A stretch of 8,388 bases of DNA from an uncultured Neomegalonema sp. GTDB lineage: Bacteria; Pseudomonadota; Alphaproteobacteria; Rhodobacterales; Rhodobacteraceae. A program made the translations under genes and the position numbers. The stretch is taken from positions 1 to 8,388 of the forward strand of contig CALGNW010000060.1 of the NCBI GenBank assembly GCA_937958345.1, given 5' to 3'. Positions within the stretch are counted from its first letter, which is position 1, and the number at the start of each line of letters is the position of its first letter. The notes beneath the pieces were generated by a model. It ran no database searches, was not told the DNA's origin, and saw only the letters and a list, made by a program, of their open reading frames with translations. This document shows positions 1-6,315 of the stretch, in pieces.

Positions 1-264
1 GTCCGTGTTGAGGGAAAACTCCGTCAGACTGATGCAGTAGACTGCTCGCGCGCTGTGTCATTGCTGCAGCGACCCGAGTTTGTCGGGTACGAGATCCACA
101 AATCGGATCGGGTCGTATACAGCTATTATGCGCCGGACGGCCAGTCCACGATGACCGGTGTGCTGAAATCGGCGACCGATCGTGCCGGCCGGCGTTACCA
201 GAAAAACGATGTCATCAACATCCGCATCAACGCACGCGACCCTTCTAAATCGGAAGTCATTTAG
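1..264 (+). CDS. DUF3592-like small protein, 3' end only
   Basis: The reading frame is open from the first base of the window to a TAG stop at 262-264, giving 87 residues. A GTG at 55 could be read as a start, but it has no Shine-Dalgarno sequence and the frame continues upstream, so I treat the gene as truncated by the left edge. The visible part has the pattern of the DUF3592 family: a beta-rich stretch with V-Y-S-Y-Y, then D-G-Q, a G near the middle, and an ending of the form 'ND.I.IRINARDPSKSEV', like the family's 'G..V.V.Y.P.DP..s.v'. Proteins of this family usually have one or two membrane segments flanking an extracytoplasmic beta domain; no membrane segment is visible in this part. 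Function is unknown. It is convergent with scoB. The family call is by motif recognition only and is moderately secure. Confidence 0.6.
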   Translation, partial: VRVEGKLRQTDAVDCSRAVSLLQRPEFVGYEIHKSDRVVYSYYAPDGQSTMTGVLKSATDRAGRRYQKNDVINIRINARDPSKSEVI

Positions 265-287
265 AGTGCTGTGCGGAATTTCGGAAA

Positions 288-317
288 CGGAAGCCGCACT
301 TTGATTGTGCGCTTCCG
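288..317 (+). terminator. Hairpin terminator after the DUF3592-like gene
   Basis: An inverted repeat pairs 288-299 (cggaagccgcac) with 307-317 (gtgcgcttccg), with a 7-nt loop and one bulged base. It is followed by atatcttttcgatt, a moderately T-rich tract. It lies 24 bp after the stop of the leftmost gene, where a rho-independent terminator is expected. On the opposite strand the stem is followed only by TTTCC, so it may also stop convergent transcription from scoB, but less convincingly. Confidence 0.55.
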
Positions 318-423
318 ATATCTTTTCGATTCCGATTATCCGCCCGCTACGCAGAGTAAAAATCGGTTATCCGCGCGCCTAATAAGCGGCGTCTAAAGAA
401 ACTTCTGAATTGTCATCACAAAT

Positions 424-1050
424 TTAGACCAGCGCCGCCTCTGTCGCGGCCCGAACGTCCTGCTCAGTCACTTCGGGTGCAAGTTCGACAATCTTGAGAC
501 CGCCATCAACCACATCAAAGACGCCGAGGTTAGTGATGATGCGATCAACGACCGCCGTTCCTGTCAGAGGCAGCGTGCAGCTTTTCAACAACTTGCTGTC
601 ACCATGCTTGGACGTGTGGTCCATGATTACGACGACCCGCTCGACACCCGCGACAAGGTCCATCGCGCCGCCCATCCCTTTGACGAGCTTTCCCGGAATC
701 ATCCAGTTCGCCAGATCGCCATTCTCGGCGACTTCCATAGCGCCTAGAATGGCCAGATTGATATGCCCCCCGCGGATCATGCCAAAGCTGTCCGCCGACG
801 AAAAATAGCTCGTCCGGTCCAGTTCGGTAATCGTCTGCTTCCCCGCATTGATAACGTCGGCATCCAATTCGGCTTCGGTCGGAAACGGGCCCATGCCCAG
901 CATGCCGTTCTCTGACTGGAGCGTCACGTCCATGCCCTCAGGAATATAGTTCGAGACCAGCGTGGGAATCCCGATCCCGAGATTAACGTAAAATCCGTCT
1001 TGCAGTTCTTTTCCGGCGCGTTCCGCCATCTGGTTGCGATCCCAAGGCAT
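424..1050 (-). CDS. scoB: 3-oxoacid (succinyl-CoA:acetoacetate) CoA-transferase, subunit B
   Basis: This is the beta subunit of a family I CoA-transferase, which with subunit A moves CoA from succinyl-CoA to acetoacetate in the cytoplasm, letting ketone bodies enter as acetoacetyl-CoA. The 208-residue product has the family signature S-E-N-G at 46-49, whose Glu47 is expected to be the catalytic glutamate that forms the glutamyl-CoA thioester. It also has the glycine-rich GIGIP (25-29) near the N-terminus and GGHINLAILGAMEV from 94. The length is normal for subunit B. I chose ATG at 1050 over an in-frame TTG at 1056 because the sequence AAAAGGAA (1064-1057) lies 6 nt before the ATG but directly abuts the TTG. 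That ribosome binding site overlaps the TAA stop of the small upstream gene, so translation is probably coupled. AtoA or PcaJ type substrate preference cannot be excluded from sequence alone. Confidence 0.93.
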   Translation of the reverse strand: MPWDRNQMAERAGKELQDGFYVNLGIGIPTLVSNYIPEGMDVTLQSENGMLGMGPFPTEAELDADVINAGKQTITELDRTSYFSSADSFGMIRGGHINLAILGAMEVAENGDLANWMIPGKLVKGMGGAMDLVAGVERVVVIMDHTSKHGDSKLLKSCTLPLTGTAVVDRIITNLGVFDVVDGGLKIVELAPEVTEQDVRAATEAALV

Positions 1051-1062
1051 CGGCAATTCCTT

Positions 1063-1326
1063 TTAATTCTCTGTCAGTTCATCTTCATTGATAGAAGCCA
1101 GCAAGTCGTCCCAGCCATCGGCCGGTTGCATCGCAAGCGCCGATTGAATGAAGGTTGATAGGTTGGTTGCACTCGCCGCAAGGTATGCTGCAACAAGCTC
1201 CGGATGGTCCTTGGCGTATCCGCGCCCGAAGAGTGCATCGAGCTTGGCCACCGCCGCATCCAAAAACTCGTCCGTGTAACCCGTCGCCGCGTCACCGGCC
1301 ATGGTTTCCTCGTCGAAGTTCATCAT
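1063..1326 (-). CDS. Small acidic protein of unknown function between scoA and scoB
   Basis: I do not recognise this family. The gene encodes 87 residues, rich in Asp, Glu and Ala, with no membrane segment, signal peptide or cysteine. It begins MMNFDEETMAGDAATGY and appears mainly helical, with an amphipathic stretch around DEFLDAAVAKLDALFG and a second helix around LVAAYLAASATNLSTF. The frame is open further upstream inside scoA, but the tandem ATGATG at 1326-1321 is the natural start: it lies 1 nt after the scoA TGA stop (1330-1328), the classic layout for translational coupling. The Shine-Dalgarno is weak (GGG about 9 nt upstream). The stop overlaps the scoB ribosome binding site. Its position, embedded between the two subunits of one enzyme, suggests a role with the CoA-transferase, but that is an inference. 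The first or second ATG could be used. Confidence 0.75.
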   Translation of the reverse strand: MMNFDEETMAGDAATGYTDEFLDAAVAKLDALFGRGYAKDHPELVAAYLAASATNLSTFIQSALAMQPADGWDDLLASINEDELTEN

Positions 1327-1327
1327 C

Positions 1328-2026
1328 TCAGGCAACCCGGAGCGTGCGCTGTTCAATGCGCTTTTCGTGCTGGCCCTGAACAATCCGCTGAACGAAAATG
1401 CCCGGTGTGTGGATCAGATCAGGGTCGAGGCTGCCGGTGGGGACAATTTCTTCAACCTCGGCAATTGTTACCTTGCCCGATGTTGCGCAGAGCGGATTAA
1501 AGTTCCGGGCGGTTTTTCGATAGATCAGATTGCCCTGCTCGTCGCCCTTCCACGCCTTTACAATGGCAAGATCAGCGCGAATGCCTTTTTCAAGAATGTA
1601 AGTTTCACCGTCAAAATCTTTATGCTCTTTGCCTTCGGCAATGACAGTTCCAACGCCGGTTTTTGTATAGAAGCCCGGAATTCCTGCACCGCCGGCGCGC
1701 AGGCGTTCGGCCAGCGTTCCCTGGGGATTGAACTCAAGTTCCAACTCGCCGGAAAGATACTGACGCATAAATTCGGCATTTTCGCCGACATATGACGAAA
1801 CCATCTTTTTGACTTGCTTGGTCTGAAGCAAAATTCCGATACCGAAGTCATCGACACCCGCGTTGTTCGAGTAGAACGTCAGATCCTTTGTAGCGGCCTG
1901 TTTGATCGCTTCCAGAAGGTTTTCGGGAATCCCGCAAAGACCAAACCCGCCAGCGGCAATGCTCATGCCATTAGACAAAACGCCTTCCAGCGCCGAAGCC
2001 GCGCTTTCGTAAACTTTTTTCGCCAT
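1328..2026 (-). CDS. scoA: 3-oxoacid (succinyl-CoA:acetoacetate) CoA-transferase, subunit A
   Basis: This is the alpha subunit of the same CoA-transferase, 232 residues, the usual length. The family's glycine-rich motif GGFGLCGIPENL is at 26-37. The conserved block SNNAGVDDFGIGILL (53-67) and the GGAGIPGFYTKTGVGT segment (112-127) are also present and are typical of ScoA/AtoD/PcaI proteins. It acts in the cytoplasm in ketone-body or acetoacetate use; in bacteria that store polyhydroxybutyrate it would serve breakdown of 3-hydroxybutyrate. The ATG at 2026 is preceded by GGGAAA at a suitable distance. It leads the coupled set scoA, small gene, scoB and lies 75 bp after sbtB, in a gap with a possible promoter. 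The exact substrate (succinyl-CoA/acetoacetate against oxoadipate) is inferred from overall resemblance. Confidence 0.93.
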   Translation of the reverse strand: MAKKVYESAASALEGVLSNGMSIAAGGFGLCGIPENLLEAIKQAATKDLTFYSNNAGVDDFGIGILLQTKQVKKMVSSYVGENAEFMRQYLSGELELEFNPQGTLAERLRAGGAGIPGFYTKTGVGTVIAEGKEHKDFDGETYILEKGIRADLAIVKAWKGDEQGNLIYRKTARNFNPLCATSGKVTIAEVEEIVPTGSLDPDLIHTPGIFVQRIVQGQHEKRIEQRTLRVA

Positions 2027-2044
2027 GAGTGTTTCCCATTTCGC

Positions 2045-2089
2045 AGTGCAATATCCGATTATGTACCGCTGCGCTGTCAGAAGTGCAAT
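2045..2089 (-). promoter_or_regulatory. Possible scoA promoter with two AGTGCAAT repeats
   Basis: On the - strand, TTGCAC (2088-2083) is followed after 17 nt by TACATA (2065-2060) or after 19 nt by CATAAT (2063-2058), which resembles a sigma-70 -35/-10 pair. The - strand element ATTGCACT occurs twice, at 2089-2082 overlapping the -35 and at 2052-2045 downstream of the -10; on the + strand these read AGTGCAATCCG and AGTGCAATATCCG, so the similarity extends slightly. Such paired repeats flanking a core promoter could be an operator. Everything here is by eye and matches to consensus are partial. Confidence 0.3.
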
Positions 2090-2101
2090 CCGCTGTTGAA
2101 C

Positions 2102-2413
2102 TCAAAACTGTTCGGGGCGCACAACCTGAACGTCAGAGACGGTAACAATCCCGATCTGCTTTGATACCAAAGCAAACAGCGGCGTTAGAACCTCATCGAC
2201 CCGCGTCTCATCGAGGATGACGACAACCTGAACAACGGAACCGACCCTGCCGACCAGTCCGTCCCGATGCCAGCTGCCATCCTTACCACGCCCCGCCAAT
2301 GCAGGAAGGACGGTATAACCGCCCGTCTCCGCACTATCGAGGATCGCGATAACGCGGTTCATCAACGGCGCCTCGACCATTATTTCTATTCTCTTCTTGG
2401 GATAGGTTTTCAT
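2102..2413 (-). CDS. sbtB: PII-like regulator of the bicarbonate transporter (SbtB)
   Basis: This 103-residue protein has the PII-like ferredoxin fold pattern: a first strand KRIEIMVEA, a helix, the conserved GGYTV at 31-35, a glycine-rich T-loop region at about 40-58 (GRGKDGSW and following), then VVQVVVILDE and a second helix, ending in a last strand TVSDVQVV. SbtB proteins are known in cyanobacteria to bind SbtA and adenine nucleotides (cAMP, AMP, ADP, ATP) and to inhibit transport. Here it sits 9 bp behind sbtA, and its Shine-Dalgarno GAGG (2424-2421) overlaps the sbtA stop, so the two are coupled. It ends VVRPEQF and lacks the C-terminal CGPEGC disulfide loop of many cyanobacterial SbtB proteins, so nucleotide hydrolysis or redox control through that loop is not expected. 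The identification rests mainly on fold pattern plus the neighbour. Confidence 0.85.
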   Translation of the reverse strand: MKTYPKKRIEIMVEAPLMNRVIAILDSAETGGYTVLPALAGRGKDGSWHRDGLVGRVGSVVQVVVILDETRVDEVLTPLFALVSKQIGIVTVSDVQVVRPEQF

Positions 2414-2422
2414 GGTCAGACC

Positions 2423-3388
2423 TCAATGAATTGCGCGCGCAAGAAAGATATAAAGCGGGATGCCAATGGTCAGATTGAACGGGAATGTAATTCCCAGCGA
2501 CAGAGGCAGGTAGATCGACGGTTTCGCCTCGGGCAATGCAAGGCGCATGGCCGCCGGCACGGCGATGTAGGACGCACTTGCGCCCAGCGTCGCCATCAGC
2601 GCACTCCCGCCAATCGACAAACCGATCGCCCACCCGCTGAAAAGGCCCATTGCTGCGCCGATCAAAGGCATATAGATGCCGAACAGGAGCAGAGACGGGG
2701 TAAAGCTGCGCCTGCCCTCTCGCAAACCGCGCCCCGCAATCAAGCCCATATCCAAGAGGAACAGGCACAAGACGCCCTTGAATGGCGCAACGATGAAGGC
2801 CGAGATTGATTCAAGACCTTCCGCACCGGAGATAATTCCGATGAAGAACGATCCCGTAAGGATAACGATAGAACCGTTCAGGCCAACCTCGCGTAGCGTG
2901 GTTGCATCAAGTGATGCGCCCTTCCCGCGGGCCAGCCAGAGCGCAACAAAAATTGCCGGAGTTTCCATGATCGCAGCAACCGCAACCATGTACCCTTCTG
3001 TCTCTAACATCAGTTCTTGAAGGGCCTGGGAGGCGGCCAGAAATGTTACGATTGAAATTGAGCCGTAATGAGCGGCAACAGCAGCAGCATCAACCCGTGA
3101 AAGACTTGTAGTCCGCGCCAACAACTGAAAGGCGATGAGAGGAACCGAGGCGCTTAAAACAACACCCACGATCAATGCCAGAACCATTGTCAGGTCGACA
3201 CCGTGCTCGGACACGCCGACGCCGCCCTTAAATCCGATTGCGAGCATTAGATAGAGCGACATGCCCTTGGCGATCGCCTCGGGAACATTCAGGTCAGAGC
3301 GCGTCAATGCCGCCAAGAGCCCGAGGATGAAAAACAAAATCATCGGCGTTGTAAGATTTGATACCGCCAGCCCGATCACTGAATCCAT
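2423..3388 (-). CDS. sbtA: Sodium-dependent bicarbonate transporter SbtA
   Basis: The product is a 321-residue hydrophobic inner-membrane protein with about ten membrane segments arranged as two related halves. The first half carries HYGSISIVTF (107-116) and the second carries GASASYIAVPAAMR (269-282), followed by PEAKPSIYLPLSLG and TFPFN (301-305); these are hallmark blocks of the SbtA/DUF897 family. A soluble loop (about 152-170) links the halves and is short; the Synechocystis protein is about 50 residues longer. The family imports bicarbonate with sodium in cyanobacteria; substrate in proteobacterial members is less well tested. The ATG at 3388 has a strong AAGGAAG ribosome binding site. 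It is co-transcribed with sbtB and follows the helicase gene by 64 bp. A 6-bp dyad in its leader may be a control site. Confidence 0.92.
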   Translation of the reverse strand: MDSVIGLAVSNLTTPMILFFILGLLAALTRSDLNVPEAIAKGMSLYLMLAIGFKGGVGVSEHGVDLTMVLALIVGVVLSASVPLIAFQLLARTTSLSRVDAAAVAAHYGSISIVTFLAASQALQELMLETEGYMVAVAAIMETPAIFVALWLARGKGASLDATTLREVGLNGSIVILTGSFFIGIISGAEGLESISAFIVAPFKGVLCLFLLDMGLIAGRGLREGRRSFTPSLLLFGIYMPLIGAAMGLFSGWAIGLSIGGSALMATLGASASYIAVPAAMRLALPEAKPSIYLPLSLGITFPFNLTIGIPLYIFLARAIH

Positions 3389-3408
3389 TTTACTTCCTTT
3401 TTTAGTGC

Positions 3409-3433
3409 CGGGATTTGACGCGGAACTATCCCG
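3409..3433 (-). promoter_or_regulatory. Dyad in the sbtA leader, possible operator
   Basis: A perfect 6-bp inverted repeat, CGGGAT-N13-ATCCCG, lies 21-45 bp upstream of the sbtA start and ends 19 bp before the helicase stop codon. No T-run follows it in either direction, so it does not look like a terminator of the helicase gene. The half-site spacing suits a dimeric regulator. A T-N11-A sequence, the loose LysR-type box, lies inside the dyad but off its symmetry in size; LysR-family regulators control bicarbonate transporters in cyanobacteria, but no such regulator gene is in this window. The function is inferred. Confidence 0.3.
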
Positions 3434-3452
3434 TTCGGACAGAAAAGCCCGC

Positions 3453-5006
3453 TCACTTCAGATCATCGGTTCCTAAAACGTCGTTTGGCCGCGCCATGGC
3501 ATACCGCGTTACCCATATCAGCCTTTCCTGCGCCCGTGTTATCGAGACGTAAGCGAGGCGTTTCCACAATGGCAATCCGGCTTCGGTTCTGTTGGCGCGC
3601 GCTGCCGCGTACAGATCCGGCGCGAATACCTGCACAGTGGGCCACTGCGAGCCTTGCGCCTTATGTATCGTGCAGGCTGCGCCGTGAAGAAAGGCGGCCC
3701 CCATTCGTGCGGCGGTCGGGATAATCGGTTCAGCGTCCTGACGTTCAATCTGAATGATAGCCGCAACGGAAAGACGCGGAGCCTCGGCGCCATCGACGTA
3801 CAGTTTCGCGAAGCCGGGCTTTTTTCCGGGGCCGAGATAAAAACTCTGAGCGCCCTTTACCAGACCCGCTTGTTCCAGTTCAATGCGCTTCTTGCGCTGT
3901 TTCGCGGGCAATTCCGCGCCGTCGCAAATCAGCGGTTCTCCCGGTGAAAGCATACTCTCGCCCAAACCGTAGGCCGTTCTGAACGCCCAGATTAAACGTA
4001 TCCTTGTCGCGTTTCGCCACACGAGCATGGGCGAGCGGGACATCAGTACCGGGTCGGCGCGCGGCGCGATGACAACGCGGTCATCCTTTTCGGCAGCCTG
4101 GCGTACCAGCGCCTCGAACCCCGAGAAATCCAGTGCCGGATCGGCCAGTGAATACGCCAAGTCGATGATCGGATTTCCGGCCTCCTGCCGGAAAACCCGC
4201 GACAGCATCGCCTTTGACGGCTCGGGTAGTTTGTCGAATGGCATTTCGCCGGATTCGCCTACGGGCGCAAGTTGTGCAGGATCGCCGAAAAGGATCAATG
4301 TCCCGAAAACAGCGCGCAAGTCGTCTAACTGTTTTTGATCGAGCATCGAGGCCTCATCGACCAAGCCGATGTCAACCGCGTCGTCCCGCCTTGCCCAACC
4401 CGTGATGAATTCGGAACCGCGAACGCCAACTGTCGCCAAAGCCGCAGGGACGGATTGAGTTTCCAGATAGTATTCCAACGCACGATCCAGTGCCTCGTCC
4501 GTCAGCAGCTCGTGTTTCGGCCTGTCACCTTTGCCCTTGTCCCGCAACCATTCGGCTACTTTTTCGTATTCCGGGTCATAAACCGGCGTGTAAATAATCC
4601 GGTGGAGCGTTGTCGCCGCGACGCCGCGCTGGCGCAGAACGCTCGCGGCCTTGTTGGTCGGTGCAACAACCGCAAAACTGCGTTTTCCCGCGCGTTGTCC
4701 CTCGCCGTCCGGCCCAATCTGAATCGCATCCGCATCAAGCAAGGCCTGCGTGAGCATTGCCAAAAGTTGCGTTTTACCGGAACCGGCCTTGCCGAGGACA
4801 GCAAAAACGCGCCCCAACTCAGGATCGCCGTCACCAGCGGTTCCCATCGCCTGCGAGGGAGCGCCGGCTATCGTTAGTCCGGCTAGTGCTATAAGCTCTG
4901 CCACACGCGTATATGCGTCGTCCTGATCGTCAGACAGTTCGACCTGATGAAGCTCTGGGAGCGCCTCTTGCTCCGGCAAACCAAGATTTAGGGCCGCTTC
5001 GTCCAT
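3453..5006 (-). CDS. RecD/Dda-like superfamily 1B DNA helicase
   Basis: The 517-residue protein carries the ordered motifs of a 5'-3' superfamily 1B helicase. Walker A is GKAGSGKT (72-79), motif Ia APTNKA (115-120), and TLHR follows at 133-136. Walker B is DEAS (217-220), motif III GDPAQLAPVG (241-250) and motif IV SRVFRQ (269-274). Motif V is TIHKAQGSQW (446-455) and motif VI YVSITRAQERL (486-496). A Lys/Arg-rich insert with a small beta domain (about 355-425) sits between the last two blocks, as in Dda and RecD2, where it forms the SH3-like 2B domain. There is no nuclease domain and no helix-hairpin-helix N-terminus, so it is closer to phage Dda or Pif1 in size than to full RecD2. ATG 5006 is the first possible start after an in-frame stop at 5043-5045; its Shine-Dalgarno is poor. 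It lies 74 bp behind the radical SAM gene. The cellular role is not known from sequence. Confidence 0.9.
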   Translation of the reverse strand: MDEAALNLGLPEQEALPELHQVELSDDQDDAYTRVAELIALAGLTIAGAPSQAMGTAGDGDPELGRVFAVLGKAGSGKTQLLAMLTQALLDADAIQIGPDGEGQRAGKRSFAVVAPTNKAASVLRQRGVAATTLHRIIYTPVYDPEYEKVAEWLRDKGKGDRPKHELLTDEALDRALEYYLETQSVPAALATVGVRGSEFITGWARRDDAVDIGLVDEASMLDQKQLDDLRAVFGTLILFGDPAQLAPVGESGEMPFDKLPEPSKAMLSRVFRQEAGNPIIDLAYSLADPALDFSGFEALVRQAAEKDDRVVIAPRADPVLMSRSPMLVWRNATRIRLIWAFRTAYGLGESMLSPGEPLICDGAELPAKQRKKRIELEQAGLVKGAQSFYLGPGKKPGFAKLYVDGAEAPRLSVAAIIQIERQDAEPIIPTAARMGAAFLHGAACTIHKAQGSQWPTVQVFAPDLYAAARANRTEAGLPLWKRLAYVSITRAQERLIWVTRYAMARPNDVLGTDDLK

Positions 5007-5080
5007 AGCACGGGTCCAAACGATGTTCGATACGTGTTCCTGTCACGTCCGGGCGTCTGTTACAAGTGCCGCAGAGTCAT

Positions 5081-6094
5081 TCAGGCTGTACAGCTACCGC
5101 CGCCCAACACACAGAATTTTGCGCAATGTGCATGGTTCAACTTGATCGGCTTCTCTGCCTCTTTCAGCGTCGAACCCAACTCGAATTCATCATCATAGGC
5201 CAGCAGCGTGCAGGCAAGAACGGCGGGTTTAGCAGCGCCGCGGCGCTTTACGACCATCCGCGATGTCGCGCACATCACATCCTTCGGGTCGATATCGAGG
5301 ATACCCCAACAGGCCGTCGTAATCTCCGGCACTTCGGCCTTTTCGTCCATCTCCGGGAACAGGATGCATCGCGACGGATCATGCGCATCGACAGGGACAC
5401 CCTCGGCAGCGAACATTTTCTGATATCCGTCGCGCGCCTCGGTCTCTGTTTCCCCCCAACAGGTTCTACCTGCTGCGTCCAACCGGAACCCCTGTTTCGC
5501 AAGCCAGCGAACGCCCTCCATCGCCTTTGCAAACGATCCCGCTCCGCGTTCGGTGTCATGGAGTTTCTCGCTGTAATGATCGAGCGAAATTCTTAGGGTC
5601 AGCTTGTCACCGAAGCGCGACAAAAGTTCGAGAAGGCCTTTTTGAACGCGAGGCCGCATCATGGGTTGCATCGCATTCGAGAGGATCAATACACGGTACC
5701 CGCGCGAAAGCGAAGCTTCGGCCATCGCGATCATATCGGGGTTCATAAAAGGCTCGCCGCCGGTGAATCCGATTTCCTCAACAGGCCACCGCTGCGGAGC
5801 GACTTTTTTCCGTACGTCAATCTGATCAAGGAAATCGGTGAGCTCTGCCGTCGTAATATAGACAAGCGCATCGTTCGTCGGGCTGGAGAGAATATAACAG
5901 TTTTCGCACTCGATGTTGCAGAGCGTTCCTGTGTTAAACCAAAGCGTTTGTACACCGGCCAGAGGAACGCTTGCCCTTCGTTCACCCTTTGCTGTGATGT
6001 CGGGATCAGAAAACTTCTCCGCCGGCACATTCGCAGGGGTGTCTGATGCGGGAACGTCACCTTCAGGAACTTCCGTATCGCGTCGATAGTCCAT
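5081..6094 (-). CDS. Radical SAM protein with cysteine-rich C-terminus
   Basis: The 337-residue protein has the radical SAM cluster motif C59-x3-C63-x2-C66-Y, which binds the [4Fe-4S] cluster, then the TGGEP SAM-binding motif (111-115), a strand-turn LILSNAM (136-142) and RISLDHY (168-174). After the core it holds eight further cysteines: 212, 243, 262, 275, 295, 324, 328 and 335. The ending CAKFCVLGGGSC resembles the C-terminal part of a SPASM or twitch domain, which would bind one or two auxiliary iron-sulfur clusters. Such proteins often modify peptides or act as anaerobic sulfatase-type maturases, but no peptide substrate or partner is visible nearby, so the reaction is unknown. The first 40 residues are polar, Pro-rich and probably disordered. 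ATG 6094 has a good AAGGTGG ribosome binding site. It heads the - strand run and faces the secretion operon across a shared upstream region. Confidence 0.88.
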   Translation of the reverse strand: MDYRRDTEVPEGDVPASDTPANVPAEKFSDPDITAKGERRASVPLAGVQTLWFNTGTLCNIECENCYILSSPTNDALVYITTAELTDFLDQIDVRKKVAPQRWPVEEIGFTGGEPFMNPDMIAMAEASLSRGYRVLILSNAMQPMMRPRVQKGLLELLSRFGDKLTLRISLDHYSEKLHDTERGAGSFAKAMEGVRWLAKQGFRLDAAGRTCWGETETEARDGYQKMFAAEGVPVDAHDPSRCILFPEMDEKAEVPEITTACWGILDIDPKDVMCATSRMVVKRRGAAKPAVLACTLLAYDDEFELGSTLKEAEKPIKLNHAHCAKFCVLGGGSCTA

Positions 6095-6315
6095 AAAAAC
6101 TTACCACCTTCGGCACTGCAATCTTACTCTATCGGCTAAGCTCCGACGCGGAATGTGTCAATCGCTGCGCCGTCCGATAACGGTTCTGTCAACCGAGTTT
6201 GAGCGAATTGTGACCGGCAAGTTCTGCCTCGTTTTCACCGCGAAACTGCGTTTTCTTAGCGACACGAGACACCGATCTGCGTATATCGTCCAAAAAATAC
6301 AGGCAAACGGCGAGC
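6095..6315. other. Divergent intergenic region between the radical SAM gene and the gspL-like gene
   Basis: This 221-bp region must hold promoters for both directions, but I cannot assign a convincing -35/-10 pair on either strand. It contains a short dyad, CGGTT-N5-AACCG at 6181-6195, near its middle. No open reading frame of note or RNA gene is seen. Confidence 0.5.

Noticed and set aside
361..423. Terminator hairpin directly after scoB
   Set aside because: Only a 4-5 bp stem (gcgcc/ggcgt) is visible around 375-391 and no T-run follows on the - strand.
1301..1795. 164-codon open frame on the + strand inside scoA
   Set aside because: It is a shadow of scoA, a well-recognised gene on the other strand.
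2267..2809. 180-codon open frame on the + strand
   Set aside because: It runs antisense across sbtB and sbtA, is rich in Arg, Gln and His as expected for a shadow frame, and has no recognisable domain.
3415..3440. TTGACG resembling a -35 box on the + strand
   Set aside because: It would drive transcription antisense into the helicase gene, has no good -10 partner, and lies inside the dyad loop.
4335..4877. 180-codon open frame on the + strand inside the helicase gene
   Set aside because: It is antisense to the helicase segment with Walker A and B motifs and shows no domain of its own.
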